Shown in pieces: positions 23,901 to 56,678 of a stretch of DNA of 64,000 bases. The notes beneath the pieces are model-generated. The model was not told the origin of the DNA. It did no database searches and saw only the letters and a program-made list of their open reading frames with translations. The DNA comes from Lamellibrachia columna. Lineage: Eukaryota > Annelida > Polychaeta > Sabellida > Siboglinidae. The stretch covers positions 39,803,753-39,867,752 of the forward strand of contig OY759271.1 in NCBI GenBank assembly GCA_963662155.1, given 5' to 3'. The position numbers were made by a program, and so were the translations under genes. How positions within the stretch are numbered: the first letter of the stretch is position 1; each line of letters starts with the position of its first letter.

Positions 23901-26900
23901 GAACTCTGCAGAGTTCTCATTGTTTGTGTTTCCAGAACATTGGCTGCCACAGGCCTATCAACTACACGACAGAGAAACTTCGAGATGTCCTCAAGGCAGA
24001 ATACCCAGTAAGTCATGCAGAAATATCAAGTCCGTCTGAATACTGAGTGATTGGGTCGATTCATACAGGAATATTGAACCCTTTTTATTCTGTAGCTGCT
24101 TCATTTCCTCATCAAGTGACAGTCACTTTGATCAATCAGCCCTTCTTTACCTTGTGGGTTCCATTCCAGTGCAGGCACTTAGTCACTGTCTGCCTCTGCT
24201 GAAGACGAGACAAATGTCTGACGAAGACGGGTAAAATAAAAGACCACTAATGGCAGAAGACTTTCGTACACTTTTTAGAAAGCTCATGACTGACAAAATA
24301 GATTTCTGGCCAAGGGCTGCTCCAGAGTCTCTCACTACCAGGGCAACACTTATTGTTTTTCTTCCAATGGTGTCTGCATTTAGTAAATAGTTTAGATTGT
24401 TTTACTAATTTATTAATCTGCTGGGCTAAATTATTTGCCCAGGCCTTCCCATAAACTGTTGTGGTTAAAACAATTATGCATTGGTTAATTAGTTTACATT
24501 TTAATTTAACAGTTATAATTATGAATATGTTCCATAATCTTATTCTCATTAGTTAGCAATATTTAAAAACTTGACAATTTAATATATTATTTATACAAGT
24601 GTATACATTATACATTTTTTATTGTATTTATATATTGTGCTGTATTTATTTTTTAAGATAATTATTAATATTATTTGAATCTTTTTTTTAGCAATTTTTA
24701 ACCATGTTATTAATTTTTAATATGCAGTTATGCGCCACAATCTTGGGTGTGGTGCTATATCAAATAACATATTATTATTATTAATGCATATTGATGTATC
24801 GTTGTGTTTCAGAATGGGGTGGACGTCGTGTATGAGACTGTCGGAGGTGACATGTTTGACATATGTGTCAAGAGGTATGTCACATCCGACAAAAAACTTA
24901 TACACACTGAGAGCCATAGCATAGGGATACCCATTTATGAAAGGGAAATGTGTATGCTCTTGAATTATCATTTCATATAACCGATATTGTTGGTGTGTCC
25001 TTAAATCATATTCTCAACAGTAATACAGGCAAAGGTATTATTCTTTATTCACTGAATTCAGGAGTCGCCTGTTTAACCAAATTGAACTGAACATTTTATT
25101 ATTTGTACCTTACAAGCATTTTATATGGTTATCACAACACATTTCAGTGACTGACTGTGTGTGACTTCTAGTGGTTTTATAAATTAATGTTTGTTTTAGG
25201 TTTTTATTCTTAATTCTAATAAGTAATAATTATAATATATAAATTTGACATATTTTGTCATTTTAATTTGTGCGTAATAATTTTTTTTTACATTTTATTG
25301 TATTATATGTATGTATGTATGTATATATATATATATATATATATATAGTATTGTTTAATATATATTTATTATCTTTTAACTGTATGTGCCTATGAACGTA
25401 CATTTACTTTCTCAGTTAAATGTTGTCACTTGGGTGTGATGGTTGCAACTTCCTACACATCTTTAAGTTTTCACTGGACATGTAGAAGACTTATAGTTGT
25501 ATTACGGGGGAAAGTGTATGTTTGCCTTTGGTTACATAACACTGATGTCCTGGGCCAGGTGTGTAAATTTAGATACTGATGGATGTGATACTATTAAATG
25601 TTGTGGTTTTACTTTCAGTTTAGCAAAGCATGGACGGCTGCTGGTGTTGGGATTTATCTCTGGGTATGACTCTGCGTCAGGCATCCCTGCCCTGCCGACT
25701 GTGGGTCTGCCTGCCCTCGTACGTCTCACTCTATCTACCATTGTCATTAGAGATCTGTCAGCACACTATGTCCTTCAATGTCAGAACATGTGAACACCTG
25801 ATAACATAGGATACATTTATCCATGGTAAAAATATGCTGTAAATGTAATTACTCAGTAAGTGTGGTCTGTGTTCATGTGTCCGTTATAACAAGATCTGAC
25901 ATGTCCATTTTGTTATGGTGTGTTCATTACAACCAGGTATCCAATATCCAAATGTTTCTGAAATATACACGTTTCACAACACCCATTCTCGTGTTCATCA
26001 GTTCATGTGTTTTTGTCGGTTGATGGTTTAAACTATGTAACTATTACATCCCTCCTAATTTTCTTCTTATCAAATAATGTACAAGTCATAACTGTACAAT
26101 AAATTGGTGACTAAGCTTATTGTGGAGATTATTTAGTTGTGTAAGGCATAGGTGATTTGAATAACTTCTGGAAGTGTTTTGTAACTTCTTGTCTTGAAGT
26201 GTAACATAACAACATAATAATAACAATATTGCTGGTGCTAGTACGTGTAGATGTGTATATAATGGGCATGTCTAAAACTGGGTTTACAACCAGAAAGTTT
26301 TACAGTTAGTCCTTGTAGAATCCAGTTTCTAATCTGTGTTCGGTGTTGTCAACAAACAGTCATTTTAATTCATTCAGACTGTTTTGTTGGGCAGCTGCTG
26401 AGGAAGTCGGCCAGTGTACATGGATTCTTCCTCAACCATTACACAAAATATTTCCACACGTACATGTCACGTTTAGTCAAGTTGACCCAAGAGGGCAGAC
26501 TGCACAGTTTGGTAGACTATGGCGTTGGTTACCCATATGGATCATTCCACGGTCTCGAGGCAGTCCACTCAGCTGTTGAGGTTAGTGCTACAGTTCTATC
26601 TTTCCCGACATATACTCAACCTCTGACACAAAGAAGACAGCAAGCAGCACAGAAAACATCAGTTTTAGATAGGAAATGAATTTGGAGAAATAAGGGTACT
26701 TTTCCTTAATCTTTATTTCCAGTTTGCATATGTTTTGTTGACATTTTGATGTGACAGGTTTCTGTGATATTCTTCTACCAACATGTAATATGGAGTTTAC
26801 ATTTAGTCAGAGTCCAGTTTATGGGATTAAAATGGGGCAGAAAAGTGGGGTAGTGACAAAGAAGCTGGTGATCAGTACACTATGATGTGGGGATGCTTGT

Positions 26901-27204
26901 TCTATTGCCATCTACTTTAAGAAAGTTAACAAGGTTAAAGAAACATGAGAGATATTGATTAGTTTGGAATTAAAACAGGAGTTTTCAAAATGCGTTTCAA
27001 CATTAAAAAACTTATTTAAATGTATTAAAAGCAAATGCATTCGCACCAAGATCATGCAATGGAATTACATTTGATCACCGTTGTATACACAGAATGTGTG
27101 ATTGAAGGCAGTGTTTCTCCTTCCAGTATCTGTACACAAAGAAGAGTGTTGGAAAGGTGACAGTTGATCTCATGCCCACTGCCTCCAGGACTAGTCACCT
27201 CTGA
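17995..27204 (+). CDS. PTGR3: Prostaglandin reductase 3 / zinc-binding alcohol dehydrogenase domain-containing protein 2-like, 12 exons
   Basis: Exons: 17995-18134, 19244-19331, 19968-20066, 20638-20736, 21628-21667, 22486-22514, 23335-23409, 23936-24007, 24813-24874, 25619-25718, 26395-26580, 27127-27204. All junctions are GT-AG and in phase, giving 1,068 nt and 355 residues, close to the roughly 377 of the human protein. The start ACAATGG has a good Kozak context and an in-frame TGA at 17986. The GroES-like N-terminal half includes [16 protein letters not shown] and [16 protein letters not shown]. The Rossmann half has [14 protein letters not shown] (nucleotide loop) and [10 protein letters not shown], then [18 protein letters not shown] and [10 protein letters not shown]. 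The family (MDR superfamily, zinc-independent despite its name) reduces the 13,14 double bond of 15-keto-prostaglandins with NADPH; the vertebrate enzyme is reported in peroxisomes. The last residues, TSHL, resemble a weak C-terminal PTS1-like tripeptide. Introns 1 and 5 carry tandem repeats. Confidence 0.93.
18241..19153. repeat. 83-bp satellite, 11 copies, in intron 1
   Basis: Eleven head-to-tail units start at 18241, 18325, 18408 and then every 83 bp to 19072. Each contains AGCAGTCCACTGTAAGTGTA and ends CTGGTTTAAGATATT. Copies are nearly identical: one extra T in the first, and TTAACAG for TTAGCAG in the last. Such homogeneity implies recent amplification. It lies wholly inside the first reductase intron, about 90 bp before exon 2. 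Confidence 0.97.
21668..21870 (+). repeat. 31-bp tandem repeat made of copies of the exon 5 splice donor
   Basis: The authentic donor of reductase exon 5 (ACAG|GTAAGA) at 21668 is followed by GT dinucleotides in the same context at 21699, 21730, 21761, 21792, 21823 and 21854, exactly 31 bp apart. Six of seven keep CAG|GTAAGA/G; the copy at 21761 reads CAT|GTAAGA. Units carry AACAGTGTCTTCC.ATGCCTG. Retaining the first unit and reading on meets a TAA at 21700, so use of the third or later donor would insert a stop. Confidence 0.93.
21883..22045 (+). repeat. Dispersed repeat, copy A (partial)
   Basis: Matches 32647-32795 with scattered differences. Shared blocks are CCTCAATTAAA, TCTCATTTCA, AACTAGTTA/CACTAGTAAT and GTCAAAAT...GATAAA, in the same order. 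No coding potential. It probably belongs to an unclassified interspersed family. Confidence 0.55.
23100..23170 (-). mobile_element. LINE 3'-tail fragment, inverted
   Basis: The segment TGCGCTAAAATCCTCGGGAG...CCAAGCTCGGCAGCGCA resembles, in reverse complement, the non-coding tail of the LINE at 6950-6993 (GCGCCACTGAGCTCGG...GAGGATATTGGCGCC). It lies in reductase intron 6 and is preceded by an AAT-rich run, as expected for an inverted (ATT)n-tailed copy. Confidence 0.6.
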
Positions 27205-30200
27205 CTCTGGAACACTAAGATGACTTCTTGGCCCTTGCGACCTACTTAGACTCTCAACTACTTGGCCATGCAGGACCTACTTCGGCTGCTTACAAGTAGT
27301 GTGTACTGATACTGTTTCCGACTTGGTCAAGGAAGACCTTACACTGCCTTTGAGTCAATGTTCCCAGCTATGTGGCTTTGCTGTATCTGGCTTGCACATG
27401 GCAAATTCATTATTATAAAATATGTGGCTGAGCCACCAATATTCCAAACTGCGGGTTATGTTGGACCTACATGGCTGCCTTTGAATCAAGACTCGCCACT
27501 ACTTGGTGCTGCATGATCTATTGTTACTGCCAAGTTAGGACTCCTTCAGCAGTGGGTGACTTTGCCATGTCTCTTTAGATGTCCCAGCATAAACGAGACT
27601 TGTGTAATATGTTCTGTTTATTCTATCTGAATCTTAATATGATTCACTGTATGAATGTTTGTATGTTATGCTACTCTTCCTAGACGCTTTGCATCTTGGG
27701 TGCCAAATTTTCAGGGGTTCATCTACGACCCCACGGTCAGGTCGTCTAAATTCTTTTTTTTAATTCAACCCCACTATTACCCTTTCTATGAGCAATCAAA
27801 TTACCCTTTGTAATTATTTCGTGCAGCTGTCCAAAACGCTATGCCAACAATTATGTACAATTGTTGGCAACATCATGTGTCTTTTCTTCGATTGTCCAAA
27901 GTTACATAATACTCGATAATAATCAAGGCGTTGCAAGACGTTACTATAACTGCCAGTATTACGTCGCAATTTTGAGAGATTGACTGGCAGTATCAAGGCA
28001 CATATGGATATATGTCTGTGATAAAAAAATTTAGTATCGTTATCGTGACAGTCACATATTACCAAGTTATCCTGCTCGGAGGATGGGCATTTTTGTCAGT
28101 AAACATCATGTCTTGCTGTACTGCTAATATAGTTATATATACATGTAAGGTAGCAATCTGGTTGCCAACACATAATATAGAGTTGCATCATGCTATTGCA
28201 GAAGGGGTCATGCCAGAGTATGGTTGACAGATGATAAAAGATGCATTAATGAGCCTCATGCAGTGAAATGGTATAATGTTGGGGTGAGCATGGTTATGGT
28301 GGATTGTGTAATACTGCATTCGTAGACTTAGTGTATGTAATGTGTTCATAACCATATTTCTGGTGTATCTTGTGTTCCATATCGTTCTTATATTGGTAAC
28401 ATTACATGCTGCATGCTGTGGAGCGTGTCTTCATATTATTTTGTTTCCATGTTTGTATTGTTGAGTGATACTATATTACTGACTCTGTGTGTTGCAGGAT
28501 TTTCTCTAGGCTTTATAAATAAGACCACAATGAAGAACTATAGATAACCGGATCCACCTTGTTGTTTGTACAATTTGGCCACATCACATATAGCCTGACA
28601 TATGCTGTACAAAATGTATGATTGATTAAATAAAACAATCTATAAAACATATTTGTGCAACCTTAACTACAATGATACAATATATACAGCACAATAACTA
28701 GCATATAGTATAAACAATCTCATATTTTATGAAAAATGTATTACTAATTATAAAACATTTCTTTTACAAAATGGCTTACCAGAATATTAATCAACATTAG
28801 TCCAGTATCTTGAAAACTTTCTGCAGTTGATAAAATATCGGTTGTTTGTCATTATTTAGTCTTTTGACACATTTAACCAGATATGCAGAAGATAATTCTG
28901 TTAGCCGTCACCTAAACAACTATATATTGCATGTACAATATATTTGACTGTCTGATACAGACACTCCAGGTTAGAGATACAAAACAGTGATTTCTGAAAT
29001 ATGAGATTGGCAACAGTAACATGATACACACTGCAGACAGTTGAGGGCGACAAATATATAATCCCTGCATGTTGCATACCTAGTCTAACAGAAGACGGCT
29101 TCAGCTCTGTGCAGTTCAGCAAAGTACACATGCCACAATGTTTCAAGATGCATGTGAGAATGTGTACAAAGTCAACTGGCTGTCCACTGAACTTATACAG
29201 TATAAGCCTATAGGGTGAATAGAAGTTAATTTATCCTATGACCTACTCACTTGTGTTCCCTGATGAGTTGTAGTATGGCTAGAATGATTTACTTACATAC
29301 ATACACATACATCATTTCATCTACGTCTTGCAGGCAGGCTCCATCAACGCATCAAATATCTTGTAGCAAACATGTAAATGTTACACAATAACTGCCATGA
29401 CGGTTACATCTGCGAGTACAGATTATCACATCAAAAGACAATCCCATGGAAACGTTGCTTTCTATTGCGACACATCATCGTGTTTGCAGCATTCCATCCT
29501 CCTATGATCACTGGTTTATGCAAATATCAATCCCTGATGGATACCCCGGACACTATTTGTATTTTAAATCGCTAGCTAGCGTTGTTGCCAGTGCAACAGA
29601 GAACAACTTGATTTAAATTTTACATGAAACCATTTCTACCAACATACGAGTTGCAATCAGATAGTCAAAAGTTCACAATTTCATGGAAATCAAACATTGG
29701 TTAATGATATACATTCTGTGCATTTATCATTTGAAATGAGCAAGATTTGTCGAATCGAGTGATTTCATATTGACGTATATAATTGGTTGATATGGTAAGG
29801 GGGCAAAGTACAAATCCAGGTTAGTAGGGGTGGTTTCATCAGGGGTGATAACGATATAATCGCTGGTTAATGAAGATGCAGCACACCGTTGTCACTAGAT
29901 ATCACTCCACCTGACCATCCAATATGCCACCGACTGACTGCTGAGGATCATTATCGCTTTGGCATGTTGCGTAGGAGTGGTGGCCGGTTGACTGGTCGTG
30001 TGAGAGGGTGGGCGTGGAACTGACCACTGTGCTGCTCCTGGTGGTGACCACGGGAGATCATCAAGGAGATCTTGGTTGGACCGCAGCCGACTGAAACAAG
30101 TGGCAGAGGTGGATGTACTGGTAAGATGACGACACTGGCTTGATGACAATATGATGAGAAGTAGAATCAGTATTATGATTTTACAGTGGAGGCTTTGATG

Positions 30201-30930
30201 TGGAGATAAGTTGCCTAGGCTGGTGGGTGAGTAGGTTGTATGCATGATTCAAGTGGCTTTGGTCTTGTTTGCTTGGCATTTTGCATTGTGTTATGTCGCT
30301 CTTGGCAAGCGGAATGGTCTAATGATTATGTCACAGTTGCTTCTTTCCTTCTCAGAGCTGGTGGGGCGATACCAGACAACACTGGGAGCTGATCAACAGC
30401 AGTAGGGTGTAGACAGTGCTAGACACCAGTAAGGGCATAAACCAGTGTTATGGTCCTGTTGTTAGTGTAGCTAATCAAGTGCCAGCAGGAGCATGTCCAT
30501 GACCTTGCCTTGGAGTCTGGTCAAGTGTTCATGATATGTCAGTGTCCTCTCAAGCTTTTATTCCAAGGTAGGTTGGTGCTGGCTGGAAGATGAGCTGCCT
30601 CTCCTTGATGCGTACATTAAGGTTATGTTTTGCTTCCTCACTCAGTTTGAATCGCCACTGTTTCAACCAAGGATTTATCAATAATTTATCGTCTGTTTCA
30701 CCTTAATCCTTTTGGGAAATTACTGCATTTAATAATAATAATGGTGTCTTGTATAGTGACATTATCTGCCAAATCAGGCACTGGTGCACTTGCTCCAAAG
30801 TTTTACCACTAGATCTTTTAAGTTTATAAGTAGTGCTGATAAAAAATAAATATTCTAAACTCATTAACATAAATATTCTAAATTCAATAAGTAATCAAAT
30901 ATCTAAAATCATTATCATAAATAACAGATA
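27205..30930. other. 3' flank of the reductase gene and intergenic region
   Basis: Begins as the 3' UTR. The first canonical AATAAA I noticed is at 28629-28634, which would make a UTR of about 1.4 kb; an earlier non-canonical signal is possible. Between 29900 and 30100 the minus strand has a 66-codon open stretch with a good acceptor (TTGTTTCAG) and a sequence like RSNQDLLDDLPWSPP, which may be an alternative terminal exon of the minus-strand gene at 32037-52613. No other gene is evident. Confidence 0.45.
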
Positions 30931-30937
30931 TTTCTAA

Positions 30938-31140
30938 AAGAGGTTGGAAGAAGGAGAAATGGAAGACCGACATTGAGATGGAGAGACATTGTTGAGATCT
31001 CGAAAGGTCAGAGGTGAACAGCCGAGAGTGCAAGAGAATGGCAGAAGATCTCGATGGATGGAGACGACTCGTCGAGGGGGGAATAGATTAAATGATGTGG
31101 CCCCCACCCCACAATGGAACAAGAGCGAAGAAGAAGAATA
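30938..31140 (+). mobile_element. RTE-like LINE 3'-end fragment
   Basis: The plus strand gives RRRNGRPTLRWRDIVE and, after a frameshift, RMAEDLDGWRRLVEGG, followed by (AAT)-rich DNA. Basic GRP.LRWRD followed by A.DR/W.R..V is the standard C-terminal signature of RTE-like LINE ORFs. Only this 3' end survives. Confidence 0.8.
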
Positions 31141-31639
31141 CTAAAACCATCGTAATAATAAATATTCTAAAATCATAATAAATAATAGAATATAATAATA
31201 AAACTTAATAATAAAAATAATAGAACTACTTCAGTGTCACTGACATACTGGAAAACATCTACAGTGTCACTTCACACTAAAACCTTTTGACCCAGAGTCT
31301 ATAAAAACTAATTGTACTCACCACTGGTCTGTGGTTTTGACCCTTCAAGCTGAAAGATAAAGCCAAGACAATTAACTCAGGCTACAGTGCATTAGACGTA
31401 GGGCTGGCACTAAGAATTGGTGGTTTGAATTATACAAATGGTTTGAATTACACACACAAAAATATAGACAATTACACGTTTCAAATTATCGTAGTGAGTG
31501 CACAGATATTTCCAATGACCATGTAAATTTATTTCACATTCCTTAACAAGTTCTGCCAACATATGAATAAATTGGTTACATGTTATTTGTATAAAATGTC
31601 TTGCCTATTGTGCAAAAAATGGATACAGGTTGAAATCTT

Positions 31640-31990
31640 TATTGTACAACCTATGAAGGAAGGACGCAATACTGTATTGTACAACCTATGAAGGAAGGAC
31701 GCAATACTGTATTGTACAACCTATGAAGGAAGGACGCATTACTGTATTGTACAACCTATGAAGGAAGGACGCAATACTGTATTGTACAACCTATGAAGGA
31801 AGGACGCAATACTGTATTGTACAACCTATGAAGGAAGGACGCATTACTGTATTGTACAACCTATGAAGGAAGGACGCAATACTGTATTGTACAACCTATG
31901 AAGGAAGGACGCAATACTATATTGTACAACCTATGAAGGAAGGACGCAATTAATACTGTATTGTACAACCTATGAAGGAAGGACGCAATA
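31640..31990. repeat. 35-bp minisatellite, 10 copies
   Basis: The unit contains TATTGTACAACCTATGAAGG and ends GAAGGACGCAAT. The last dinucleotide differs in a regular order (GCAAT, GCAAT, GCATT, then the same again), so the array grew at least partly by duplication of three-unit blocks. The second-last spacing has a 3-bp insertion. Confidence 0.95.
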
Positions 31991-32036
31991 CCTTTCTTAA
32001 TGGAAAGTTTCATGATTTACTACTGTGGAAAGATCC

Positions 32037-52613
<20,577 letters not shown>

Positions 52614-52614
52614 C

Positions 52615-52935
52615 TACATAACACAGAACATGGTCACCTCATGCAGAAAACGGATCACTTCATGCAGGACATGGTCACTTCACTCAGATCATGATCACTT
52701 CATGCAGAACATGGTCACTTCATTCAGAACACAGTCACTTCATTCAGAACATGGTCACTTCATGCAGAACACGGTCACTTCATGCAGAACTTGGTCACTT
52801 CATGTAGAACATGGTCACTTCATGCAGGACATGGTTACTTCATTAAGAACATGGTCACTTCATGCAGAACAGTCACTTCACAGAGAACAGTTACATTACA
52901 CTTAACATGGTTACTCATTATACACATAACAGAGT
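52615..52935. repeat. 20-bp minisatellite, about 15 degenerate copies
   Basis: Unit TCACTTCATGCAGAACATGG with substitutions. It starts within a few bases of the acceptor of the first modelled exon (52610) of the minus-strand gene, so it forms the end of the preceding intron. Confidence 0.9.
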
Positions 52936-53000
52936 CACTTCAAAGAACAGCTACTTCAAACCAAACATGGCCAGTATTCACGGAACACTGAAGTGTTCGA

Positions 53001-53775
53001 AATCGACCGGCACGCGTCGCCCGGGCGAGGGCGGGGTCTTGCCGCCGAGCTCGGCCAGTCGTCGAGGTCGGTTCCAGGAGAAAAAAATTTTCTTCCATAA
53101 CCGGCGTCGGAACGTCCGTCGGAACGTCCATGCGAAGTCTCCATGGCGTGCCGGCAACGGCGATGCGATTTGGACCGATTTGAGAAACGTCGGTCCTCGG
53201 GGCTATCGACCGGCACGCGTCGCCCGGGCGAGGGCGGGGTCTCGCCGCCCGAGCTCGGCCGGTCGTCGGGGTCGGTTCGAGGAGAAAATTTTTTCCTCGA
53301 GATATCGAGACGCCGTCGCCTGCGTACCATAGCCGGTGCCGGCCCCTGCACGATACCGCAAGCGGCGGTCTCCTGCCGGCGTTTGTGTAGCTCGATTTCG
53401 ACTATGTGAAAATCTGATGATACATAGACAGGGTTGAAAATCCCGTACCAGAAAAACGGCAAAGGCCGGAGTGCGACTCCCACAGCGAGGAGCTTCCCCC
53501 GCCGTTCCGAGTCGGACCCTGCTGCCATGGCCGCCGTCGGAACGTCCGTCGGAACGTCCGTGCGAAGTTTCCATGGCGTGCCGGCAACGGCGATGCGATT
53601 TGGACCGATTTGAGAAACGTCGGTCCTCGGGGCTATCGACCGGCACGCGTCGCCCGGGCGAGGGCGGGGTCTTGCCGCCGAGCTCGGCCAGTCGTCGAGG
53701 TCGGTTCCAGGAGAAAAAAATTTTCTTCCATAACCGGCGTCAGAACGTCCGTCGGAACGTCCGTGCGAAGTTTAT
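53001..53775. repeat. GC-rich dispersed/tandem repeat block
   Basis: A GC-rich island in AT-rich surroundings. The segment starting TCGACCGGCACGCGTCGCCC recurs at about 53001, 53207 and 53636. Blocks such as GGAACGTCCGTCGGAACGTC, CCATGGCGTGCCGGCAACGG and GAGAAACGTCGGTCCTCGGG recur in the same order. The middle unit has an extra insert containing CTGATGATACATAGACAGGG, a motif shared with the AT-rich array that follows. Open frames in all phases reflect GC content and are not genes. Confidence 0.85.
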
Positions 53776-53840
53776 ATATCTTAGAATCAGTTGTGTGGAT
53801 GAGGACTTAGTCGTTTTTTTTTTGTTTAAAAAAAAAATTC

Positions 53841-54615
53841 CTTCTGATGATACATAGACAGGGTTAGGGTTATCGAACCATATGTCTCATCGAAATGAAA
53901 GCAGTAGTTTTCTGCACACGATGATAGCCTCATAAACATATCTTAGAATCAGTTGTGTGGATCAGGACTTAGTCGTTTTTTTTTGTTTTAAAAAAAATTC
54001 CTTCTGATGATACATAGACAGGTTTAGGGTTATCGAACCATATGTCTCATCGAAATGAAAGTAGTAGTTTTCTGCACACGATGATAGCCTCATAAACATA
54101 TCTTAGAATCAGTTGTGTGGATCAGGACTTAGTCGTTTTTTTTTTGTTTTAAAAAAAATTCCTTCTGATGATACATAGACAGGGTTAGGGTTATCGAACC
54201 ATATGTCTCATCAAAATGAAAGCAGTAGTTTTCTGCACAAGATGATAGCCTCATAAACATATCTTAGAATCAGTTGTGTGGTTCAGGACTTAGTCGTTTT
54301 TTTTTGTTTTTTTTGTCAAAAAAATTCCTTCTGATGATACATAGACAGGTTTAGGGTTATCGAACCATATGTCTCATCGAAATGAAAGCAGTAGTTTTCT
54401 GCACACGATGATAGCCTCATAAACATATCTTAGAATCAGTTGTGTGGATCAGGACTTAGTCGTTTTTTTTTTGTTTTTAAAAAAATTCCTTCTGATGATA
54501 CATAGACAGGGTTAGGGTTATCGAACCATATGTCTCATCGAAATGAAAGCAGTGGTTTTCTGCACATGATGATAGCCTCATAAACATATCTTAGAATCAG
54601 TTGTGTGGTTATGGT
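53841..54615. repeat. 160-bp AT-rich satellite, about 5 copies
   Basis: Units start (CTTCTGATGATACATAGACA) at 53841, 54001, 54162, 54328 and 54489. Each contains GGGTTAGGGTTATCGAACC or a one-base variant, ATATGTCTCATCGAAATGAA, a CACACGATGATAGCCTCATA block, and a T-rich then A-rich end of variable length. Differences lie mainly in the homopolymer runs. Confidence 0.93.
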
Positions 54616-55013
54616 TGCTTTCCGGAGATACGTTGACCTAGTGAAAAGGGGTTTATCTCAATTAACCCTAGGGTTAGATTTATCGAACCGAATGGCCTAT
54701 CGAGATTATACCACCGACATTCGATACAGCAGAATACACTGATAAACATATTGCAGAATCAGTTCTATCGTATGGGTGCATTTCCGACAGGACAGTTTTG
54801 AAATGGAGACATTTTTTTATTTTAGTACAACCTCAACACGGGGTCGACTTCGTACTCAATCTACGGTAAGTCACAGGTGAAATATGAATTCTATAATGCA
54901 TATATTAAATACGAATTCTATAATGAAATACGAATTCTATAATGCATCGTAACGTCCAAAGGACGTCCCATGCCAAGTTTCCTCCGAATACTGGCATCGA
55001 GGACGTGATTTTG
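54616..55013. repeat. Diverged satellite-like sequence
   Basis: Contains weaker echoes of the 160-bp unit (GGGTTAGATTTATCGAACC, AACATATTGCAGAATCAGTT) and a short duplication of AAATACGAATTCTATAATG near 54906-54943. No gene. Confidence 0.6.
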
Positions 55014-55385
55014 ACCGATGTGAAAATCTGATGATACATAGACAGGGTTGAAAATCCCGTACCAGAAAAACGGCAAAGTCCGGAGTGCGACTCCCACAGC
55101 GAGGAGCTTCCCCCGCCGTTCCGAGTCGGACCCTGCTGCCATGGCCGCCGTCGGAACGTCCGTCGGAACGTCCGTGCGAAGTTTCCATGGCGTGCCGGCA
55201 ACGGCGACGCGATTTCGACCGATTTGAGAAACGTCGGTCCTCGGGGCTATCGACCGGCACGCGTCGCCCGGGCGAGGACGGGGTCTTGCCGCCGAGCCTC
55301 GGCCGGTCGTCGAGGTCGGTTCGAGGAGAAAATGTTTTTCTTCCATAACCGGCGTCGGAACGTCCGTCGGAACGTCCGTGCGAAG
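55014..55385. repeat. Second copy of the GC-rich repeat
   Basis: Closely repeats 53403-53760 in the same order: GAAAATCTGATGATACATAG, CCCGTACCAGAAAAACGGCA, CCGCCGTTCCGAGTCGGACC, the doubled GGAACGTCCG, and the CACGCGTCGCCCGGGCGAGG block. It ends exactly where the 45-bp minisatellite begins. Confidence 0.85.
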
Positions 55386-56205
55386 ATTGTGCTGTCTTCC
55401 TCTTGTGGCCTTCGTCTTCGTAGTGCAGCTTTCATGTCTGCTTCCTCTTGTGGCCTTCCTGTTCATAGAGCAGCTTTCATGTCTGCTTCCTCTTGTGGCA
55501 TTCGTCTTCGTAGTGCAGTTTTCGTGTCTGCTTCCTCTTGTGGCCTTCGTCTTCGTAGTGCAGTTCTCACGTCTGCTTCCTCTTGTGGCCTTCGTCTTCG
55601 TAGTGCAGTTTTCATGTCTGCTTCCTCTTGTGGCCTTCGTCTTCGTAACGCAGTTTTCATGTCTGCTTCCTCTTGTGGCCTTAGTCTTCGTAATACTCTT
55701 TTCATGTCTGCTTCCTCTTGTGGCCTTCGTCTTCGTAGCGTAGTTTCATGTCTGCTTCCTCTTGTGGCCTTCGTCTTCGTAGCGCAATTTTCATCTCTGC
55801 TTCCTCTTCTGGCCTTCTTCTTCGTAGTGCAGTTTTCAAGTCTGCTTCCTCTTGTGGCCTTCGTCTTCGTAGCGCAATTTTCATCTCTGCTTCCTCTTCT
55901 GGCCTTCTTCTTCGTAGTGCAGTTTTCATGTCTGCTTCCTCTTTTGGCCTTCGTCTTCGTAGCGCAGTTTTCATGTCTGCTTCTTCTTGTGGCCTTCGTG
56001 TTCATAGTGCAGCTTTCATATCTGCTTCCTCTTGTGGCCTTCGTCTTCTAAGTGCAGTTTTCATGTATGCTTCCTCTTGTGGCCTTCGTGTTCATAGTGC
56101 AGCTTTCATGTCTGCTTCCTCTTGTGGCCTTCGTCTTCGTAGAACAGTTTTCATGTCTGCTTCCTCTGGTGGCCTTCGTCTTGTGACCTTCGTTGTGCAG
56201 TAGTC
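55386..56205. repeat. 45-bp minisatellite, array 1 (about 18 copies)
   Basis: Unit CTGCTTCCTCTTGTGGCCTT followed by CGTCTTCGTAGTGCAGTTTTCATGT-type sequence, 45 bp in all. Being 15 codons long and free of stops in most frames, it gives long open frames on both strands (SASSCGLRLRSAVFM, LLPLVAFVFVVQFSC, and on the minus strand KTKATRGSRHENCTT). One 44-bp unit near 55745 shifts the frames. The segment 55737-55975 is the same ordered run of variants as 60108-60345 in array 2. Confidence 0.93.
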
Positions 56206-56320
56206 TCCCTCTTAAACGGTCATCTTGGTCGTATAAGTGGGATTGCGTCATACCTTCCACCAAATGTATTCATTTACATGAATGTACGAACACGTGGATG
56301 CATATACATAAACCCCGTTG

Positions 56321-56495
<175 letters not shown>

Positions 56496-56678
56496 CCCCA
56501 CCCACACACACCTCACCACACAACACACCAATCCACAAGCATCTACATTACATTCATTCTTCCGCGAGATTATTAGTTTGATCCATCATAATATAATGTG
56601 AACTTTTCGCACCAAGGATAGCCTCGAGACCTCTGCTTCTTGCTTTGCACAACAAAATTGTCCAATGTTTCGTTGCAG

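Noticed and set aside
25497..25793. 98-codon ORF extending past reductase exon 10
   Set aside because: Only 25619-25718 is exonic; the continuation after the donor CTC|GTACGT lacks homology and the true next exon (26395) restores the family sequence.
52956..53857. Many long ORFs on both strands in the GC-rich block
   Set aside because: All lie in recurring repeat units, stay open because GC-rich DNA has few stops, and contradict each other.
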